Shown: piece after piece, positions 1 through 10,575 of the stretch
Layout: the number at the start of each line of letters is the position of its first letter
Position numbering within the stretch: the stretch's first letter is position 1
Translations under genes and position numbers: made by a program
NCBI RefSeq assembly: GCF_016650815.1
Contig: NZ_JAEKEZ010000006.1
Location: forward strand, 7,501-71,500
Length of the DNA stretch: 64,000 bases
Source of the DNA: Pseudomonas sp. TH31
GTDB lineage: Bacteria; Pseudomonadota; Gammaproteobacteria; Pseudomonadales; Pseudomonadaceae
Direction of reading: 5' to 3'
Notes under the pieces: model-generated
Seen by the model: only the letters and a program-made list of their open reading frames with translations
Told to the model about the DNA's origin: nothing
Database searches by the model: none

Positions 1-1
1 A

Positions 2-1252
2 CTGACACAAGATCAAGACGCTGCTGACGCCGTCCAAGCCACAAATGAGCCAGCAGCCTCCCCCTTCGCGCAGATCGAAGACAGCGCCGAAGACACCAAG
101 GAAACCGCCCAGGCAGCCCCTGCGCCGCTGGTCGAACCGAAGAAAGCGCCCAATCACAAAGAAGTGATTGTTGGCAAAGGTGACACCCTTTCGACCCTGT
201 TTGCAAAGGTCGGTCTTCCACCCGCTTCAGTGCATGAGGTGCTGGCCAGCGACAAGCAGGCCAAGCAATTCAGCCAACTCAAGCATGGCCAGAAACTTGA
301 ATTCGAACTGGGCCCCGATGGCCAGCTGACCAACCTGCACAGCAAAGTCAGTGACCTCGAAAGCATCACCCTGACCAAGAATGACAAGGGTTATGTGTTC
401 AACCGCATTACCGCCAAACCGACCGTGCGCTCTGCCTATGTTCATGGCGTGATCAACAGCTCGTTATCGCAGTCCGCTGCCCGCGCCGGCCTGTCCCACA
501 GCCTGACCATGGACATGGCCAGCGTGTTTGGCTATGACGTCGACTTTGCCCAGGATATTCGCCAGGGTGACGAGTTCGACGTGATCTATGAGCAGAAAGT
601 GGTCAACGGCAAGGCTGTCGGCAATGGTCCGATCCTCTCCGCACGCTTCACCAACCGCGGCAAGACTTACACCGCCGTGCGTTACACCAACAAACAAGGC
701 AACAGCAGCTATTACACAGCTGATGGCAACAGCATGCGCAAGGCGTTCATCCGCACCCCGGTAGACTTCGCCCGCATCAGCTCGAAATTCTCCATGGGCC
801 GCAAACACCCGATCCTGAACAAGATCCGCGCCCACAAAGGCGTTGATTACGCGGCACCACGCGGTACGCCGATCAAGGCAACCGGTGACGGCAAAGTACT
901 TTTGGCCGGTCGTCGTGGCGGTTACGGCAATACAATCATCATCCAGCATGGCAACACCTACCGCACGCTGTATGGCCACATGCAGGGCTTCGCCAAAGGC
1001 GTGCAGACTGGCGGCAACGTCAAGCAAGGCCAGGTGATCGGTTACATTGGCACCACCGGCCTGTCCACTGGACCGCACCTGCACTATGAGTTCCAGGTCA
1101 ATGGCGTGCATGTCGATCCACTGGGCCAGAAGCTACCGATGGCTGATCCGATTGCCAAAACCGAACGCGCACGCTTCCTGGCACAAAGTCAGCCGTTGAT
1201 GGCGCGGATGGAACAAGAGAAGGCCACCATGCTGGCCTCGAGCAAGCGCTAA
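2..1252 (+). CDS. M23-family peptidoglycan DD-metalloendopeptidase (5' end cut by window)
   Basis: The reading frame is open from base 2, so the gene starts upstream of the window. It encodes a periplasmic murein hydrolase of the MepM/OapA type that cuts peptide crosslinks to allow wall growth. The first ~55 visible residues are an Ala/Glu/Pro-rich linker. A LysM/OapA-like segment follows (GKGDTLSTLF near base 173). The C-terminal M23 domain carries the zinc ligands HKGVD (near base 833) and HLHYE (near base 1078). The stop lies 3 bases before anmK, so the two are probably co-transcribed, and both act on peptidoglycan. The missing N-terminus should hold a membrane anchor or signal. Family assignment is firm; exact cleavage specificity is inferred. 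Confidence 0.93.
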   Translation: MTQDQDAADAVQATNEPAASPFAQIEDSAEDTKETAQAAPAPLVEPKKAPNHKEVIVGKGDTLSTLFAKVGLPPASVHEVLASDKQAKQFSQLKHGQKLEFELGPDGQLTNLHSKVSDLESITLTKNDKGYVFNRITAKPTVRSAYVHGVINSSLSQSAARAGLSHSLTMDMASVFGYDVDFAQDIRQGDEFDVIYEQKVVNGKAVGNGPILSARFTNRGKTYTAVRYTNKQGNSSYYTADGNSMRKAFIRTPVDFARISSKFSMGRKHPILNKIRAHKGVDYAAPRGTPIKATGDGKVLLAGRRGGYGNTIIIQHGNTYRTLYGHMQGFAKGVQTGGNVKQGQVIGYIGTTGLSTGPHLHYEFQVNGVHVDPLGQKLPMADPIAKTERARFLAQSQPLMARMEQEKATMLASSKR

Positions 1253-2347
<1,095 letters not shown>

Positions 2348-2363
2348 ATCCCGGACAGCAAAA

Positions 2364-2396
2364 CGCCGCAGAGCCCTGAAGCCCTGCGGCGCTTTG
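2364..2396 (+). terminator. Hairpin after anmK
   Basis: An 8-bp GC-rich stem (CGCCGCAG / CTGCGGCG) with a 12-base loop is followed by a short T-containing tract. It lies between the convergent anmK and erpA genes and could serve both directions. Confidence 0.6.
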
Positions 2397-2414
2397 TAAT
2401 ACGGTGACGTGCGA

Positions 2415-2765
2415 TCAGATCGAGAACGAAGAACCGCAGCCACAGGTCGTGCTGGCGTTCGGATTCTTGATCACGAAACGCGAACCTTCCAGACCTTCCT
2501 GATAATCCACCTCGGCACCTGCCAAGTACTGGAAGCTCATTGGGTCGACGACCAGACTCACACCTTCGCGCTCGACGATGGTGTCGTCATCGGCCACTTC
2601 TTCATCGAAGGTAAAGCCGTACTGAAAACCTGAACAACCACCGCCCGTAACGAATACGCGCAGCTTCAAGCGATCATTCCCCTCTTCATCGACCAGGCTC
2701 TTCACCTTGTGCGCGGCACCATGGGTGAATTGCAAAGCCGTGGGGGTGAAGGATTCGACGCTCAT
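2415..2765 (-). CDS. erpA: Iron-sulfur cluster insertion protein ErpA
   Basis: This A-type Fe-S carrier delivers clusters to apoproteins such as the IspG/IspH isoprenoid enzymes. The 116-residue protein has the three family cysteines: one in [10 protein letters not shown] (near residue 44) and two in the C-terminal CGCGSSF. It is read on the minus strand, converging with anmK. The ATG at 2765 gives the usual family length. The argC terminator lies between it and argC, so erpA is probably its own transcription unit. Confidence 0.95.
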   Translation of the reverse strand: MSVESFTPTALQFTHGAAHKVKSLVDEEGNDRLKLRVFVTGGGCSGFQYGFTFDEEVADDDTIVEREGVSLVVDPMSFQYLAGAEVDYQEGLEGSRFVIKNPNASTTCGCGSSFSI

Positions 2766-2887
2766 GCTAACTATCTCCCGGCGTTACGCCGCCATAATGC
2801 GTGATGACGGGCATTATCCGCTTCTCCTAGAAAATTGGTCAACTATTGTTACGGTATATCAATAAACCCGATCGCCAGTCCGAAATG

Positions 2888-2916
2888 CAAAAAGGCCCGC
2901 TTAACGGGCCTTTTTG
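2888..2916 (-). terminator. Rho-independent terminator of argC
   Basis: The symmetric hairpin AAAAAGGCCCGC-TTAA-CGGGCCTTTTT has a perfect GC-rich stem with A and T runs on either side. It lies just past the argC stop and is read on the minus strand; it could also work on plus. Confidence 0.85.
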
Positions 2917-2933
2917 CTGGGCGGGATAAAACC

Positions 2934-3968
2934 CTACGGCAACATGCCCGCGTGGGACAGACCCAGACGTTCATCCAGCCCGAACAGGATGTTCAGGTTC
3001 TGCACAGCCTGGCCCGACGCGCCCTTGACCAGGTTATCGATCACCGACAACACCACCACCAGGTCACCGTCCTGCGGACGATGCACGGCGATACGGCAAA
3101 CGTTGGCACCGCGCACGCTACGGGTTTCCGGGTGGCTGCCAGCCGGCATCACATCGACGAACGGTTCGTTGGCGTAGCGCTTTTCAAACAACGCCTGGAG
3201 ATCCACCGAACGATCCACGACATTTGCGTACAGCGTCGAGTGAATGCCGCGAATCATCGGGATCAGGTGCGGAACGAAGGTCAGACCAACGTCCTTGCCC
3301 GATGCGCGACGCAGGCCCTGGCGAATTTCCGGCAGGTGACGGTGACCTTTGACGGCGTAGGCCTTCATGCTTTCCGACGTCTCTGAGTACAGCGAACCTA
3401 CAGCCGCACCACGACCGGCACCGCTGACACCGGATTTGCAGTCAGCGATCAGACGGGAAGTATCCGCCAGACCTGCTTCGAGCAACGGCAGGAAACCCAG
3501 TTGCGTGGCGGTTGGGTAGCAACCCGGCACAGCGATCAGGCGCGCTTGCTTGATCTGCTCGCGATTGACTTCAGGCAAACCGTAAACCGCTTCTTCCAGC
3601 AACTCTGGCGCGCCGTGCGGCTGGCCGTACCACTTGGCCCATTCATCGGCGTCTTGCAGACGGAAGTCCGCCGACAGGTCGATGACCTTGGTCCCGGCTG
3701 CCAGCAGCTCACCGGCCAAAGCATGGGCAACACCGTGCGGCGTAGCAAAGAACACCACGTCGCAGGCGCCGAGGGTCTTGATGTCCGGAACGCTGAACGC
3801 CAGGCCGTCGTAGTGGCCTCGCAGGTTCGGGTACATATCAGCCACGGCCAGACCGGCCTCGGATCGGGAAGTGATCACAACCACTTCAGCTTGCGGATGC
3901 TGTGCCAACAAACGCAGCAGTTCGACACCGGTGTAACCCGTGCCGCCGACGATACCGACCTTGACCAT
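2934..3968 (-). CDS. argC: N-acetyl-gamma-glutamyl-phosphate reductase
   Basis: ArgC reduces N-acetyl-glutamyl phosphate to the semialdehyde with NADPH in arginine synthesis. The 344-residue protein starts with the Rossmann motif [14 protein letters not shown] (residues 5-18), and the catalytic Cys150 sits in [10 protein letters not shown]. An upstream in-frame start exists at 4040, but the ATG at 3968 is preferred: it has an upstream GAGGGCAGG ribosome site and places the Rossmann fold at the N-terminus, as in the family. A clear terminator follows. Confidence 0.96.
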   Translation of the reverse strand: MVKVGIVGGTGYTGVELLRLLAQHPQAEVVVITSRSEAGLAVADMYPNLRGHYDGLAFSVPDIKTLGACDVVFFATPHGVAHALAGELLAAGTKVIDLSADFRLQDADEWAKWYGQPHGAPELLEEAVYGLPEVNREQIKQARLIAVPGCYPTATQLGFLPLLEAGLADTSRLIADCKSGVSGAGRGAAVGSLYSETSESMKAYAVKGHRHLPEIRQGLRRASGKDVGLTFVPHLIPMIRGIHSTLYANVVDRSVDLQALFEKRYANEPFVDVMPAGSHPETRSVRGANVCRIAVHRPQDGDLVVVLSVIDNLVKGASGQAVQNLNILFGLDERLGLSHAGMLP

Positions 3969-4103
3969 AAACCTGCCCTCAACGAACCCACTGGAAAGCC
4001 GTCGATAATAGGGCCCGTATCGTCCTGCGACAACCGGCAAGGTGACGTGCGGAGCCTCAAGCCTCTACTATCCGGGCTACCGTGAACCTGGGAATAACTA
4101 AAA

Positions 4104-4532
4104 ATGCTTTATCTGTGGCTCAAAGCGCTTCACATCGTCAGCATGGTCTGCTGGTTTGCCGGCCTGTTTTACCTGCCACGACTGTTCGTCTATCACGCGC
4201 AAAGCGAAGACACCGTCAGCAAGGAACGCTTCAGCGTCATGGAGCGCAAGCTGTATCGGGGCATCATGGGCCCGGCGATGATCGCCACCCTGGTCTTCGG
4301 CATCGCGCTGATAGCCCTGAACCCCAGCATCTTCAGCCAAGGCGCATGGATTCACGCCAAGCTGACGCTGGTGGTGATCCTGATCGGCTATCACCACATG
4401 TGTGGCGCACAGGTAAAACGTTTTGCCCGTGGCGAAAACACCCGCAGCCATGTCTTTTATCGCTGGTTCAATGAAGTGCCGGTTCTGATATTGCTGGCTA
4501 TCGTAATTCTGGTCGTCGTTCGGCCGTTCTAA
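4104..4532 (+). CDS. hemJ: Protoporphyrinogen IX oxidase HemJ
   Basis: HemJ is a small integral membrane enzyme that oxidises protoporphyrinogen IX to protoporphyrin IX in haem synthesis. The 142-residue protein is almost all hydrophobic with about four membrane helices. It carries the conserved N-terminal LKALHIVSMVCWFAGLFYLPR region (His10) and the IHAKLTLV...GYHH segment. It is divergent from argC, with ~135 bases between the start codons. Confidence 0.93.
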   Translation: MLYLWLKALHIVSMVCWFAGLFYLPRLFVYHAQSEDTVSKERFSVMERKLYRGIMGPAMIATLVFGIALIALNPSIFSQGAWIHAKLTLVVILIGYHHMCGAQVKRFARGENTRSHVFYRWFNEVPVLILLAIVILVVVRPF

Positions 4533-4566
4533 ATCCAATAAGCCACCATTTACCGGGGTACTTCCA

Positions 4567-5535
4567 ATGTCGCTGCCCGCTCTACTCGAACAACGCTTGC
4601 GTCTGCCCGTGGTGGCAGCGCCGATGTTCCTGATTTCCAATCCCCAGTTGGTGCTGGCCTGCTGCCGAAATGGCGTAGTGGGCAGCTTCCCCGCGCTGAA
4701 CCAGCGCGAGAGCAGCGGCTTCAAGGCCTGGCTGGAAGAGATCGAAGCAGGCTTGGCGACACTGGAGAACCCGGCGCCTTACGCGGTGAACCTGATCGTT
4801 CACAACAGCAACCCGCGACTGCAAGCTGATCTGGAGATCTGCATCGAGCACAAAGTGCCGATCGTGATCACCAGCCTCGGCGCCGTGAAAGAGCTGGTGG
4901 ACGCGGTGCACAGCTATGGCGGCCTGGTATTTCACGATGTGACGACTCGTCGCCACGCAGAAAAAGCCGCCGAGGCCGGCGTCGATGGCTTGATCGCCGT
5001 GGCCGCAGGCGCGGGTGGCCACGCCGGAACCTGGAGCCCGTTTTCGCTGATCGCCGAGATCCGTCAGTTCTTCGACAAGACCCTGCTGTTGGCGGGTTGC
5101 CTGAACCATGGTCACGAAATTCTTGCCGCGCAATTGCTCGGTGCGGATTTAGCCTACTTCGGTACGCGATTTATCGGCACCACTGAAAGCCATGCACCTG
5201 ACGCCTACAAGCAGATGTTGCTGACTTCCAGAGCGGCGGACATCGTCCATACTCCAGCGGTGTCGGGGGTTCCGGCAAGCTTCATGCGCCAGAGCCTTGA
5301 AGCTGCCGGTTTCGACACGGCAGCCCTGCAAGGCAAGGGCGAAGTGAACTTCGGCTCCAAGCTCAAGCCTATAAGTGATGAAGCCAAAGCCTGGAAAACC
5401 GTGTGGTCTGCCGGTCAGGGCGTTGGGGAAATCGATGACTTGCCGAGTGTCGATGAATTGGTCGCACGGCTGGACGCGGAATACCGCAAGGCGCTGGAAC
5501 TGGCGGCACAGCTGCCGAACCGCTGGCCGCGCTGA
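4567..5535 (+). CDS. Nitronate monooxygenase (NPD/2-nitropropane dioxygenase family)
   Basis: This FMN-dependent TIM-barrel enzyme oxidises alkyl nitronates such as propionate-3-nitronate. The 322-residue protein shows the family N-terminus (VVAAPMFLISNPQLVLACCR), the VVGSFPALNQR segment and the FMN-site glycine/histidine stretch GAGGHAGTWSP. It follows hemJ by 34 bases on the same strand and may share its transcript. The true substrate cannot be told from sequence. Confidence 0.9.
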   Translation: MSLPALLEQRLRLPVVAAPMFLISNPQLVLACCRNGVVGSFPALNQRESSGFKAWLEEIEAGLATLENPAPYAVNLIVHNSNPRLQADLEICIEHKVPIVITSLGAVKELVDAVHSYGGLVFHDVTTRRHAEKAAEAGVDGLIAVAAGAGGHAGTWSPFSLIAEIRQFFDKTLLLAGCLNHGHEILAAQLLGADLAYFGTRFIGTTESHAPDAYKQMLLTSRAADIVHTPAVSGVPASFMRQSLEAAGFDTAALQGKGEVNFGSKLKPISDEAKAWKTVWSAGQGVGEIDDLPSVDELVARLDAEYRKALELAAQLPNRWPR

Positions 5536-5627
5536 GCTGAAAATTTAGCCAGCCCCGCCCGGCTGGCTTTACACTCGACACCTGCACTATGTTCTAACTC
5601 AAATCCTCGCGACAAGGATGCCTCGCA

Positions 5628-6605
5628 ATGAGCGACAACCGTTTCAAGATCGTTTTCGACGGCGCTCTGCTGCCAGGTGTTGATGTCACCACCGCCAAGC
5701 TCAATCTCGCCGAGCTATATAAAAGTGAGGTGGCTGCCGTCGAACGGCTGTTCACCGGCAAGACGGTCACGCTTAAACAAGGCTTGTCGCAAATTGACGC
5801 GCAAACCTACCTTCAAGCGTTGACGAAAACCGGCATCGACGCCCGGATCGAAAGCGAATCGTCCATAGAGCTGAATCTGGCCGACGCTCACGAACATGCT
5901 CCCGCCAGCAGCCAATCTGTATTCGCCGATCCAGCCTCCCCTTACGCACCGCCCCGAGCCGCTGTCGGCGAAAGCCTGCCGGTGTTTGCCACGCTCAAGC
6001 CGTTTAGCGTCGAAGGCCGCATCGGCCGCTTGCGCTATCTCGCCTGGGCGATGGCCCTGACGCTGGTCATGCTGGCCGTAGGTTCGGTAGCGGCCATACT
6101 GGCCATCGCGATCATCAGTGCCGATTCGACCGCAGGCTTGATTATTGGTGGTCTGGTCGCGGTCATCCTGTGCATTGTCATCGGGGTCGTCAGCATCCAG
6201 TTCAGTGTCCAGCGCCTGCACGACATCGGCTGGTCCGGCTGGCTCTGGCTGTTGAACCTTGTTCCGTTCCTGGGCAGCTTCTTCCCGTTCGTGATCATGG
6301 CCGTGCCGGGAACCAAGATCGCCAACCAATACGGCGCGCCACCTCCGCCAAACAGCACGGCAGTCAAGGTGCTGGCTTCGCTCTGGGTAGTGGTTATCGC
6401 AATCGTCTTCATCGGCGCACTGGCCGGGGGCATCACGGCCATCCAGCAAGAGTACGAAAGCGCTGCCGAAACCAGCTATGACAGCGGCTCGGTGACCACC
6501 GACGAAGTTGAAGCGGAACCGGCCGCCAAGGCCGAGCAAGCACCCAATTCCGCAGACGATGAAGCCGAACAAGCCCCGGCCCCTGTAGACTCTGCGAAAG
6601 AATGA
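5628..6605 (+). CDS. DUF805 domain membrane protein
   Basis: The 325-residue protein has three parts. The soluble N-terminal ~110 residues have no motif I recognise. A DUF805 domain (about residues 120-270) starts with the hallmark SVEGRIGRLRYLAW and has four to five membrane segments. The charged Glu/Ala-rich tail after ~residue 280 is probably disordered. The family is inner-membrane and of unknown function; an additional N-terminal soluble domain is unusual for the shorter members (~120-150 aa). The same gene neighbourhood is conserved in other pseudomonads. Confidence 0.85.
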   Translation: MSDNRFKIVFDGALLPGVDVTTAKLNLAELYKSEVAAVERLFTGKTVTLKQGLSQIDAQTYLQALTKTGIDARIESESSIELNLADAHEHAPASSQSVFADPASPYAPPRAAVGESLPVFATLKPFSVEGRIGRLRYLAWAMALTLVMLAVGSVAAILAIAIISADSTAGLIIGGLVAVILCIVIGVVSIQFSVQRLHDIGWSGWLWLLNLVPFLGSFFPFVIMAVPGTKIANQYGAPPPPNSTAVKVLASLWVVVIAIVFIGALAGGITAIQQEYESAAETSYDSGSVTTDEVEAEPAAKAEQAPNSADDEAEQAPAPVDSAKE

Positions 6606-6667
6606 ACAGCGCTCCCCGCCCGTGACACCTGCGTCGCCGGCGCGGAGCTGTTGCGATGGAGAACTGC

Positions 6668-7456
6668 ATGACCCGTTACGCTCTGATCACTGGCGCATCC
6701 AGCGGCATCGGCCTGGCGATGGCCGAAGCGCTGGCCCGCCGCGGCCGCAGCCTGATTCTGGTGGCCCGACAGCGTGATCAGCTGGAAAGCATTGCGATTG
6801 AACTGACTCAACGTTTCGGCGTTGAGGTGTTATTCCGCGCCTGTGATCTGGGCGAGCCGTTAAGGCTGTCCGGGTTTCTACTGGAACTGGAAGAAGGCGA
6901 CCGTCAGATAGACTTGTTGGTCAACTGCGCCGGCATCGGCACGTGCGGCCCCTTCCTGGCCCAGGACTGGATGACCGAGCAAGACTTGATCGAGGTAAAC
7001 ATCCTGGCGCTCACTCGCTTGTGCCACGCCATCGGAAACAGCATGGCCTTGCAGGGCGGCGGGCAGATTTTGAACGTGGCCTCGGTGGCGGCGTTCCATC
7101 CAGGCCCCTGGATGAGCACTTATTACGCGAGCAAGGCTTATGTCCTGCACTTTTCCGAAGGCTTGCGCGTCGAGCTGAAGAAATGCGCAGTCAAGGTTTC
7201 AGTGCTCTGCCCTGGCCCGACCCGCACCGCATTCTTCCACACCGCGCAACTGGACACCGGGAAACTGGCGCAAAGCAAACTGCTCATGAGTCCCGAGGAA
7301 GTCGCGCTGTACACCGTGCGAGCCCTGGAAAAGAATCGCGCCATCATTATTCCCGGTCGAGTTAATCGCTGGTTTGCTTTCCTGCCGCGATTGAGCTCGC
7401 GATGGCTGACCCGGACCATCGCCGGCATGGTCAACAAGGCCTATTGCCCGCGCTGA
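6668..7456 (+). CDS. Short-chain dehydrogenase/reductase
   Basis: This is a classical SDR oxidoreductase of 262 residues using NAD(P). It has the cofactor motif TGASSGIG (residues 8-15), NCAG in the middle, and the catalytic Ser in NVASVAAF followed by YASKA (Tyr-x-x-x-Lys). Start choice: ATG 6668 has GGAG seven bases upstream and leaves only a few residues before the Rossmann strand; ATG 6656 in the same frame lacks a clear ribosome site. The substrate is unknown; the family often acts on short or medium acyl chains or steroids. Confidence 0.9.
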   Translation: MTRYALITGASSGIGLAMAEALARRGRSLILVARQRDQLESIAIELTQRFGVEVLFRACDLGEPLRLSGFLLELEEGDRQIDLLVNCAGIGTCGPFLAQDWMTEQDLIEVNILALTRLCHAIGNSMALQGGGQILNVASVAAFHPGPWMSTYYASKAYVLHFSEGLRVELKKCAVKVSVLCPGPTRTAFFHTAQLDTGKLAQSKLLMSPEEVALYTVRALEKNRAIIIPGRVNRWFAFLPRLSSRWLTRTIAGMVNKAYCPR

Positions 7457-7536
7457 ATCCCCTTAAAGGTAAATGGCTGGGCTCAGGTCTACCCCATGGG
7501 TACACTCAGGCCAGCCCAAACAACGGAGAAACAGCT

Positions 7537-7875
7537 GTGGATACTCTGTTCACCAAGATCATCAACCGGGAAATTCCGGCGAAGATCATCTACGAGGACG
7601 ACCAGGTACTGGCCTTCCACGACATCTCCCCGCAGGCCCCGGTGCATTTTCTGGTCATTCCCAAGAAACCGGTGCGTACCCTCAACGACTTGACCGAGGA
7701 CGACAAGGCGCTAGCCGGGCATATTCTGTTCACTGCCCAACGCCTGGCGCTGGAACTGGGCTGCGAAGAAGGTTTCCGTGTGGTCATGAACTGCAATGAA
7801 CAGGGTGGGCAGACCGTCTATCACATTCATATGCATGTACTGGGTCAGCGCCAGATGCACTGGCCGCCGGGTTGA
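7537..7875 (+). CDS. HIT family (HinT-like) nucleotide hydrolase
   Basis: The 112-residue protein has the histidine triad near its C-terminus (HIHMHVLGQRQMHWPPG), the KIINREIPAKIIYEDD N-terminus and HDISPQAPVHFLVIPK strand typical of HinT purine phosphoramidases, which cleave AMP-N bonds. The start is a GTG at 7537 with GGAG upstream (CAACGGAGAAACAGCT); no ATG gives a normal family length. The coding region stops at a REP doublet. Confidence 0.93.
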   Translation: MDTLFTKIINREIPAKIIYEDDQVLAFHDISPQAPVHFLVIPKKPVRTLNDLTEDDKALAGHILFTAQRLALELGCEEGFRVVMNCNEQGGQTVYHIHMHVLGQRQMHWPPG

Positions 7876-7887
7876 TCGATTAACCGC

Positions 7888-7959
7888 TCAAAAGATCGCA
7901 GCCTTCGGCAGCTCCTACGGAGATCGGCGTAGGAGTTGCCGAAGGCTGCGATCTTTTGA
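7888..7959. repeat. REP doublet, family 1 (copy a)
   Basis: Two ~31-bp arms (core GATCGCAGCCTTCGGCAGCT and its reverse complement) face each other around a ~10-bp spacer, forming a long hairpin. The same arm occurs at seven other sites in this window. It lies between the HIT gene and coq7 and probably ends or stabilises the upstream transcript. Confidence 0.9.
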
Positions 7960-8049
7960 TCTTGCTGCAATCCTTCAGAAATGACCCAGCGCAAACCTTC
8001 TCCGGCCGATTCGGTTAAACTGGCCGCGAGATTCTTCCCGGAGGTCAGC

Positions 8050-8697
8050 ATGACTACCCAACGTCACTACTCGTCAATTGACCGTCTTCTGCTGCAAGCC
8101 GATGCCGCGATGCGTACCCTGCTGCCTTTCAGTGGCCAGCCGTACCGTCCGTCGCCAGCTATCGTGCAGCCGGAAGCGCAAATGAGCGATGAAGACACCC
8201 GGCACGTCGCCGGTCTGATGCGCATCAACCATACCGGCGAAGTCTGCGCCCAGGCGCTGTATCAGGGCCAGGCACTGACCGCCAAGCTGCCGAAAGTGCG
8301 CGCCGCCATGGAACATGCCGCCGAAGAAGAAATCGATCACCTGGTCTGGTGCGAACAACGCATTCATCAGTTGGGTAGTCACACCAGCATTCTGAACCCA
8401 CTGTTTTATGGCATGTCGTTCGGGATTGGCGCCGTCGCCGGGTTGATCAGCGACAAGGTCAGCCTGGGATTTGTGGCCGCTACAGAGCATCAGGTGTGTA
8501 AACACTTGAACGAGCATCTTGAGCAACTGCCGGCCGAGGATGAAAAGTCTCGGGCGATTCTTGAGCAAATGCGTATTGATGAAGAACACCACGCCGAAAG
8601 CGCGCTGGAGGCTGGTGGCTTTCGATTCCCGGCGCCGGTGAAGTTCGGGATGAGCTTGCTGGCCAAGGTGATGACCAAGAGTACTTATCGGATCTGA
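8050..8697 (+). CDS. coq7: 3-demethoxyubiquinol 3-hydroxylase Coq7
   Basis: This di-iron hydroxylase performs the penultimate ubiquinone step. The 215-residue protein contains the ferritin-like iron ligands in order: [26 protein letters not shown] and DEEHHAESA. The start at 8050 is chosen because GAGGT precedes it and the product then begins MTTQRHYSS; an in-frame ATG at 7981 would add 23 unsupported residues. A second-family REP pair follows. Confidence 0.95.
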   Translation: MTTQRHYSSIDRLLLQADAAMRTLLPFSGQPYRPSPAIVQPEAQMSDEDTRHVAGLMRINHTGEVCAQALYQGQALTAKLPKVRAAMEHAAEEEIDHLVWCEQRIHQLGSHTSILNPLFYGMSFGIGAVAGLISDKVSLGFVAATEHQVCKHLNEHLEQLPAEDEKSRAILEQMRIDEEHHAESALEAGGFRFPAPVKFGMSLLAKVMTKSTYRI

Positions 8698-8721
8698 TAG
8701 CTCGGCTGCCTGATAGGACCT

Positions 8722-8790
8722 CTTCGCGAGCAAGCCCGCTCCCACATTTGGAATGCGTTCCCCCTGTGGGAGCGGGCTTGCTCGCGAAGG
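8722..8790. repeat. REP doublet, family 2 (copy 1)
   Basis: Inverted arms TTCGCGAGCAAGCCCGCTCC and its complement, each ~24 bp and identical, are separated by an 18-bp loop. The sequence differs from the family-1 REPs; a second copy is at 11960-12035. It lies between convergent coq7 and speD. Confidence 0.88.
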
Positions 8791-8821
8791 CCATCGCACG
8801 GTTTATCGAGCAGACCGCAAT

Positions 8822-8857
8822 AAAAAAGGCGACTACCGCTAAGTAGTCGCCTTTTTT
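8822..8857. terminator. Bidirectional terminator between coq7 and speD
   Basis: The perfect stem AAAAAAGGCGACTA / TAGTCGCCTTTTTT with a short loop has an A-run on one side and a T-run on the other, so it can act on both strands. It lies just past the speD stop on minus. Confidence 0.88.
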
Positions 8858-8870
8858 GTACCCGAAAATC

Positions 8871-9665
8871 TTAGCTCGGCATGTTGCGCGCGTAGAAGAT
8901 TTCCAGCATTTCGTGTTTCACGCGATCGGTCACCTGGGCACGCTGCTCAGAGGACAGGCTGTTGGTCGCGTCGCCGAACAGGTAGTTATCCAGTTCGAAG
9001 TTCTTCAACAGCATTTTGGTGTGAAACAGGTTCTCCTGGTACACGTTCACGTCAGTCATCTGGTAACTGTCGCGGGTGTCTTCAGAGAGGTAATTCTGGA
9101 TCGAGTTGATTTCGTGGTCGATGAAGTGCTTTTTGCCCTCAACGTCACGAGTGAACCCGCGCACGCGATAATCCACGGTCACGATGTCCGAATCGAACTG
9201 GTGAATCAGGAAGTTGAGTGCTTTAAGCGGTGAAATGACGCCACAAGTCGACACGTCAATGTCCACACGGAAGGTTGCAATACCGTCCACCGGATGGATT
9301 TCCGGGTAGGTGTGCACCGTGATGTGGCTCTTGTCGAGGTGGGCCAGGATAATCTCGGGCAACGGGCCCGGGGACTCTTCGATCTGGCTGTCGGTCGGGG
9401 TTACCGGCTCTTCAGAGATCAGAATCGTGACGCTGGCGCCCTGTGGATCATAGTCCTGACTGGCGATGTTCAGGATGTTGGCACCAATGATATCGACAAC
9501 TTCTGTGAGGATCTGCGTCAGGCGCTTCGCGTTGTACTCTTCATTGATGTACTCGACGTAAGCTTGCTGGTCTTGCGGGGTTTCCGCGTAGCAGATGTCA
9601 TAGATGTTGAAGCTCAAGGTCTTTGTCAGGTTATTGAACCCGTGGAGCTTGAGTTTGCTTTTCAC
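8871..9665 (-). CDS. speD: S-adenosylmethionine decarboxylase SpeD
   Basis: SpeD makes decarboxylated SAM, the aminopropyl donor for spermidine. At 264 residues it matches the long E. coli-type class. The pyruvoyl precursor processing site is the Lys-Ser bond in [14 protein letters not shown] (Ser becomes the pyruvoyl group). Translation is assigned to the GTG at 9665 ([10 protein letters not shown]), which has GAGAG upstream; the longer frame to 9737 has no family match at its N-terminus. Confidence 0.95.
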   Translation of the reverse strand: MKSKLKLHGFNNLTKTLSFNIYDICYAETPQDQQAYVEYINEEYNAKRLTQILTEVVDIIGANILNIASQDYDPQGASVTILISEEPVTPTDSQIEESPGPLPEIILAHLDKSHITVHTYPEIHPVDGIATFRVDIDVSTCGVISPLKALNFLIHQFDSDIVTVDYRVRGFTRDVEGKKHFIDHEINSIQNYLSEDTRDSYQMTDVNVYQENLFHTKMLLKNFELDNYLFGDATNSLSSEQRAQVTDRVKHEMLEIFYARNMPS

Positions 9666-9904
9666 CGTTAAAAACTCTCTATGTATTGCGGCCCAGGCCG
9701 CGTGATCAAGCATGCCCGTCAAATGCGAACAACGCACCTGCGTAGGACGGTTAACACCTCTTCGCGATGGCGATTTTGGTTGTCTGTTCGGGTGTGCGGC
9801 CTGTCGAGTGACGGGCCACGACCCTGAAAAAAGTGGCGCATTATGCAGACGTCAGCTATGGATCGCCAGAGTCTGCACCGCTTTTATGATAGTTGAATGT
9901 CGAA

Positions 9905-10327
9905 TCAACCGAGTTCGATGATTTCGTAATCGTGGGTAATGACCACGCCAGCCGCGCCGAGCATGATAGAAGCCGAGCAATACTTCTCGGCAGACAGTTC
10001 GATGGCGCGTTTGACCTGGGCTTCTTTCAAGCCTCGGCCCTTGACCACAAAGTGCATATGGATCTTGGTAAAGACCTTCGGATCTTCAGTCGCGCGCTCG
10101 GCTTCAAGGAACGCTTCGCAGCTCTCGACGGCCTGGCGAGACTTCTTGAGGATGCTGACCACATCGAAATTGCTGCAGCCGCCGACACCCAGCAGAAGCA
10201 TTTCCATTGGGCGTACACCCAGGTTACGGCCACCGGCTTCCGGGGGACCGTCCATGACCACGACATGACCGCTGCCGGATTCACCGAGGAACATGGCTTC
10301 GCCAGCCCATTGGATGCGTGCCTTCAT
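9905..10327 (-). CDS. OsmC/YhfA-like family protein
   Basis: The 140-residue protein resembles the OsmC/Ohr/YhfA fold. It has a conserved cysteine in LLLGVGGCSNFDVVSIL, followed by ESCEAFLEAERA. True OsmC and Ohr peroxidases have two cysteines; the second here lies at an OsmC-like position in EKYCSASIML, so thiol peroxidase activity is possible but unproven. ATG 10327 is preferred over an in-frame TTG at 10333 because GGAG lies 8 bases upstream. It is divergent from vfr. Confidence 0.85.
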   Translation of the reverse strand: MKARIQWAGEAMFLGESGSGHVVVMDGPPEAGGRNLGVRPMEMLLLGVGGCSNFDVVSILKKSRQAVESCEAFLEAERATEDPKVFTKIHMHFVVKGRGLKEAQVKRAIELSAEKYCSASIMLGAAGVVITHDYEIIELG

Positions 10328-10575
10328 CGCCAAGACTCCACTGTCTAAAAAAGGGTCGCCAGCTTAGCACAGGGGCCCGGAATGACAGCGTTTCGCCATC
10401 CTGGGACGCATGTACCAACAACGTAGGTAAATTCTCAAATCTTAAGGGAATGTGTCTGTTAAGCTGGCGCCAATTCACTGGCGCATAGCCAGCTATTAAG
10501 CGAATGAAAAAATCGCGGCTTTACCAGCTCCTACAAAAAAACCAAGACACCGTGCAGTCTTTTCGGGATACAACC

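Noticed and set aside
7981..8049. Longer N-terminus of Coq7 from ATG 7981
   Set aside because: The extra 23 residues do not fit the family, and ATG 8050 has a good ribosome site.
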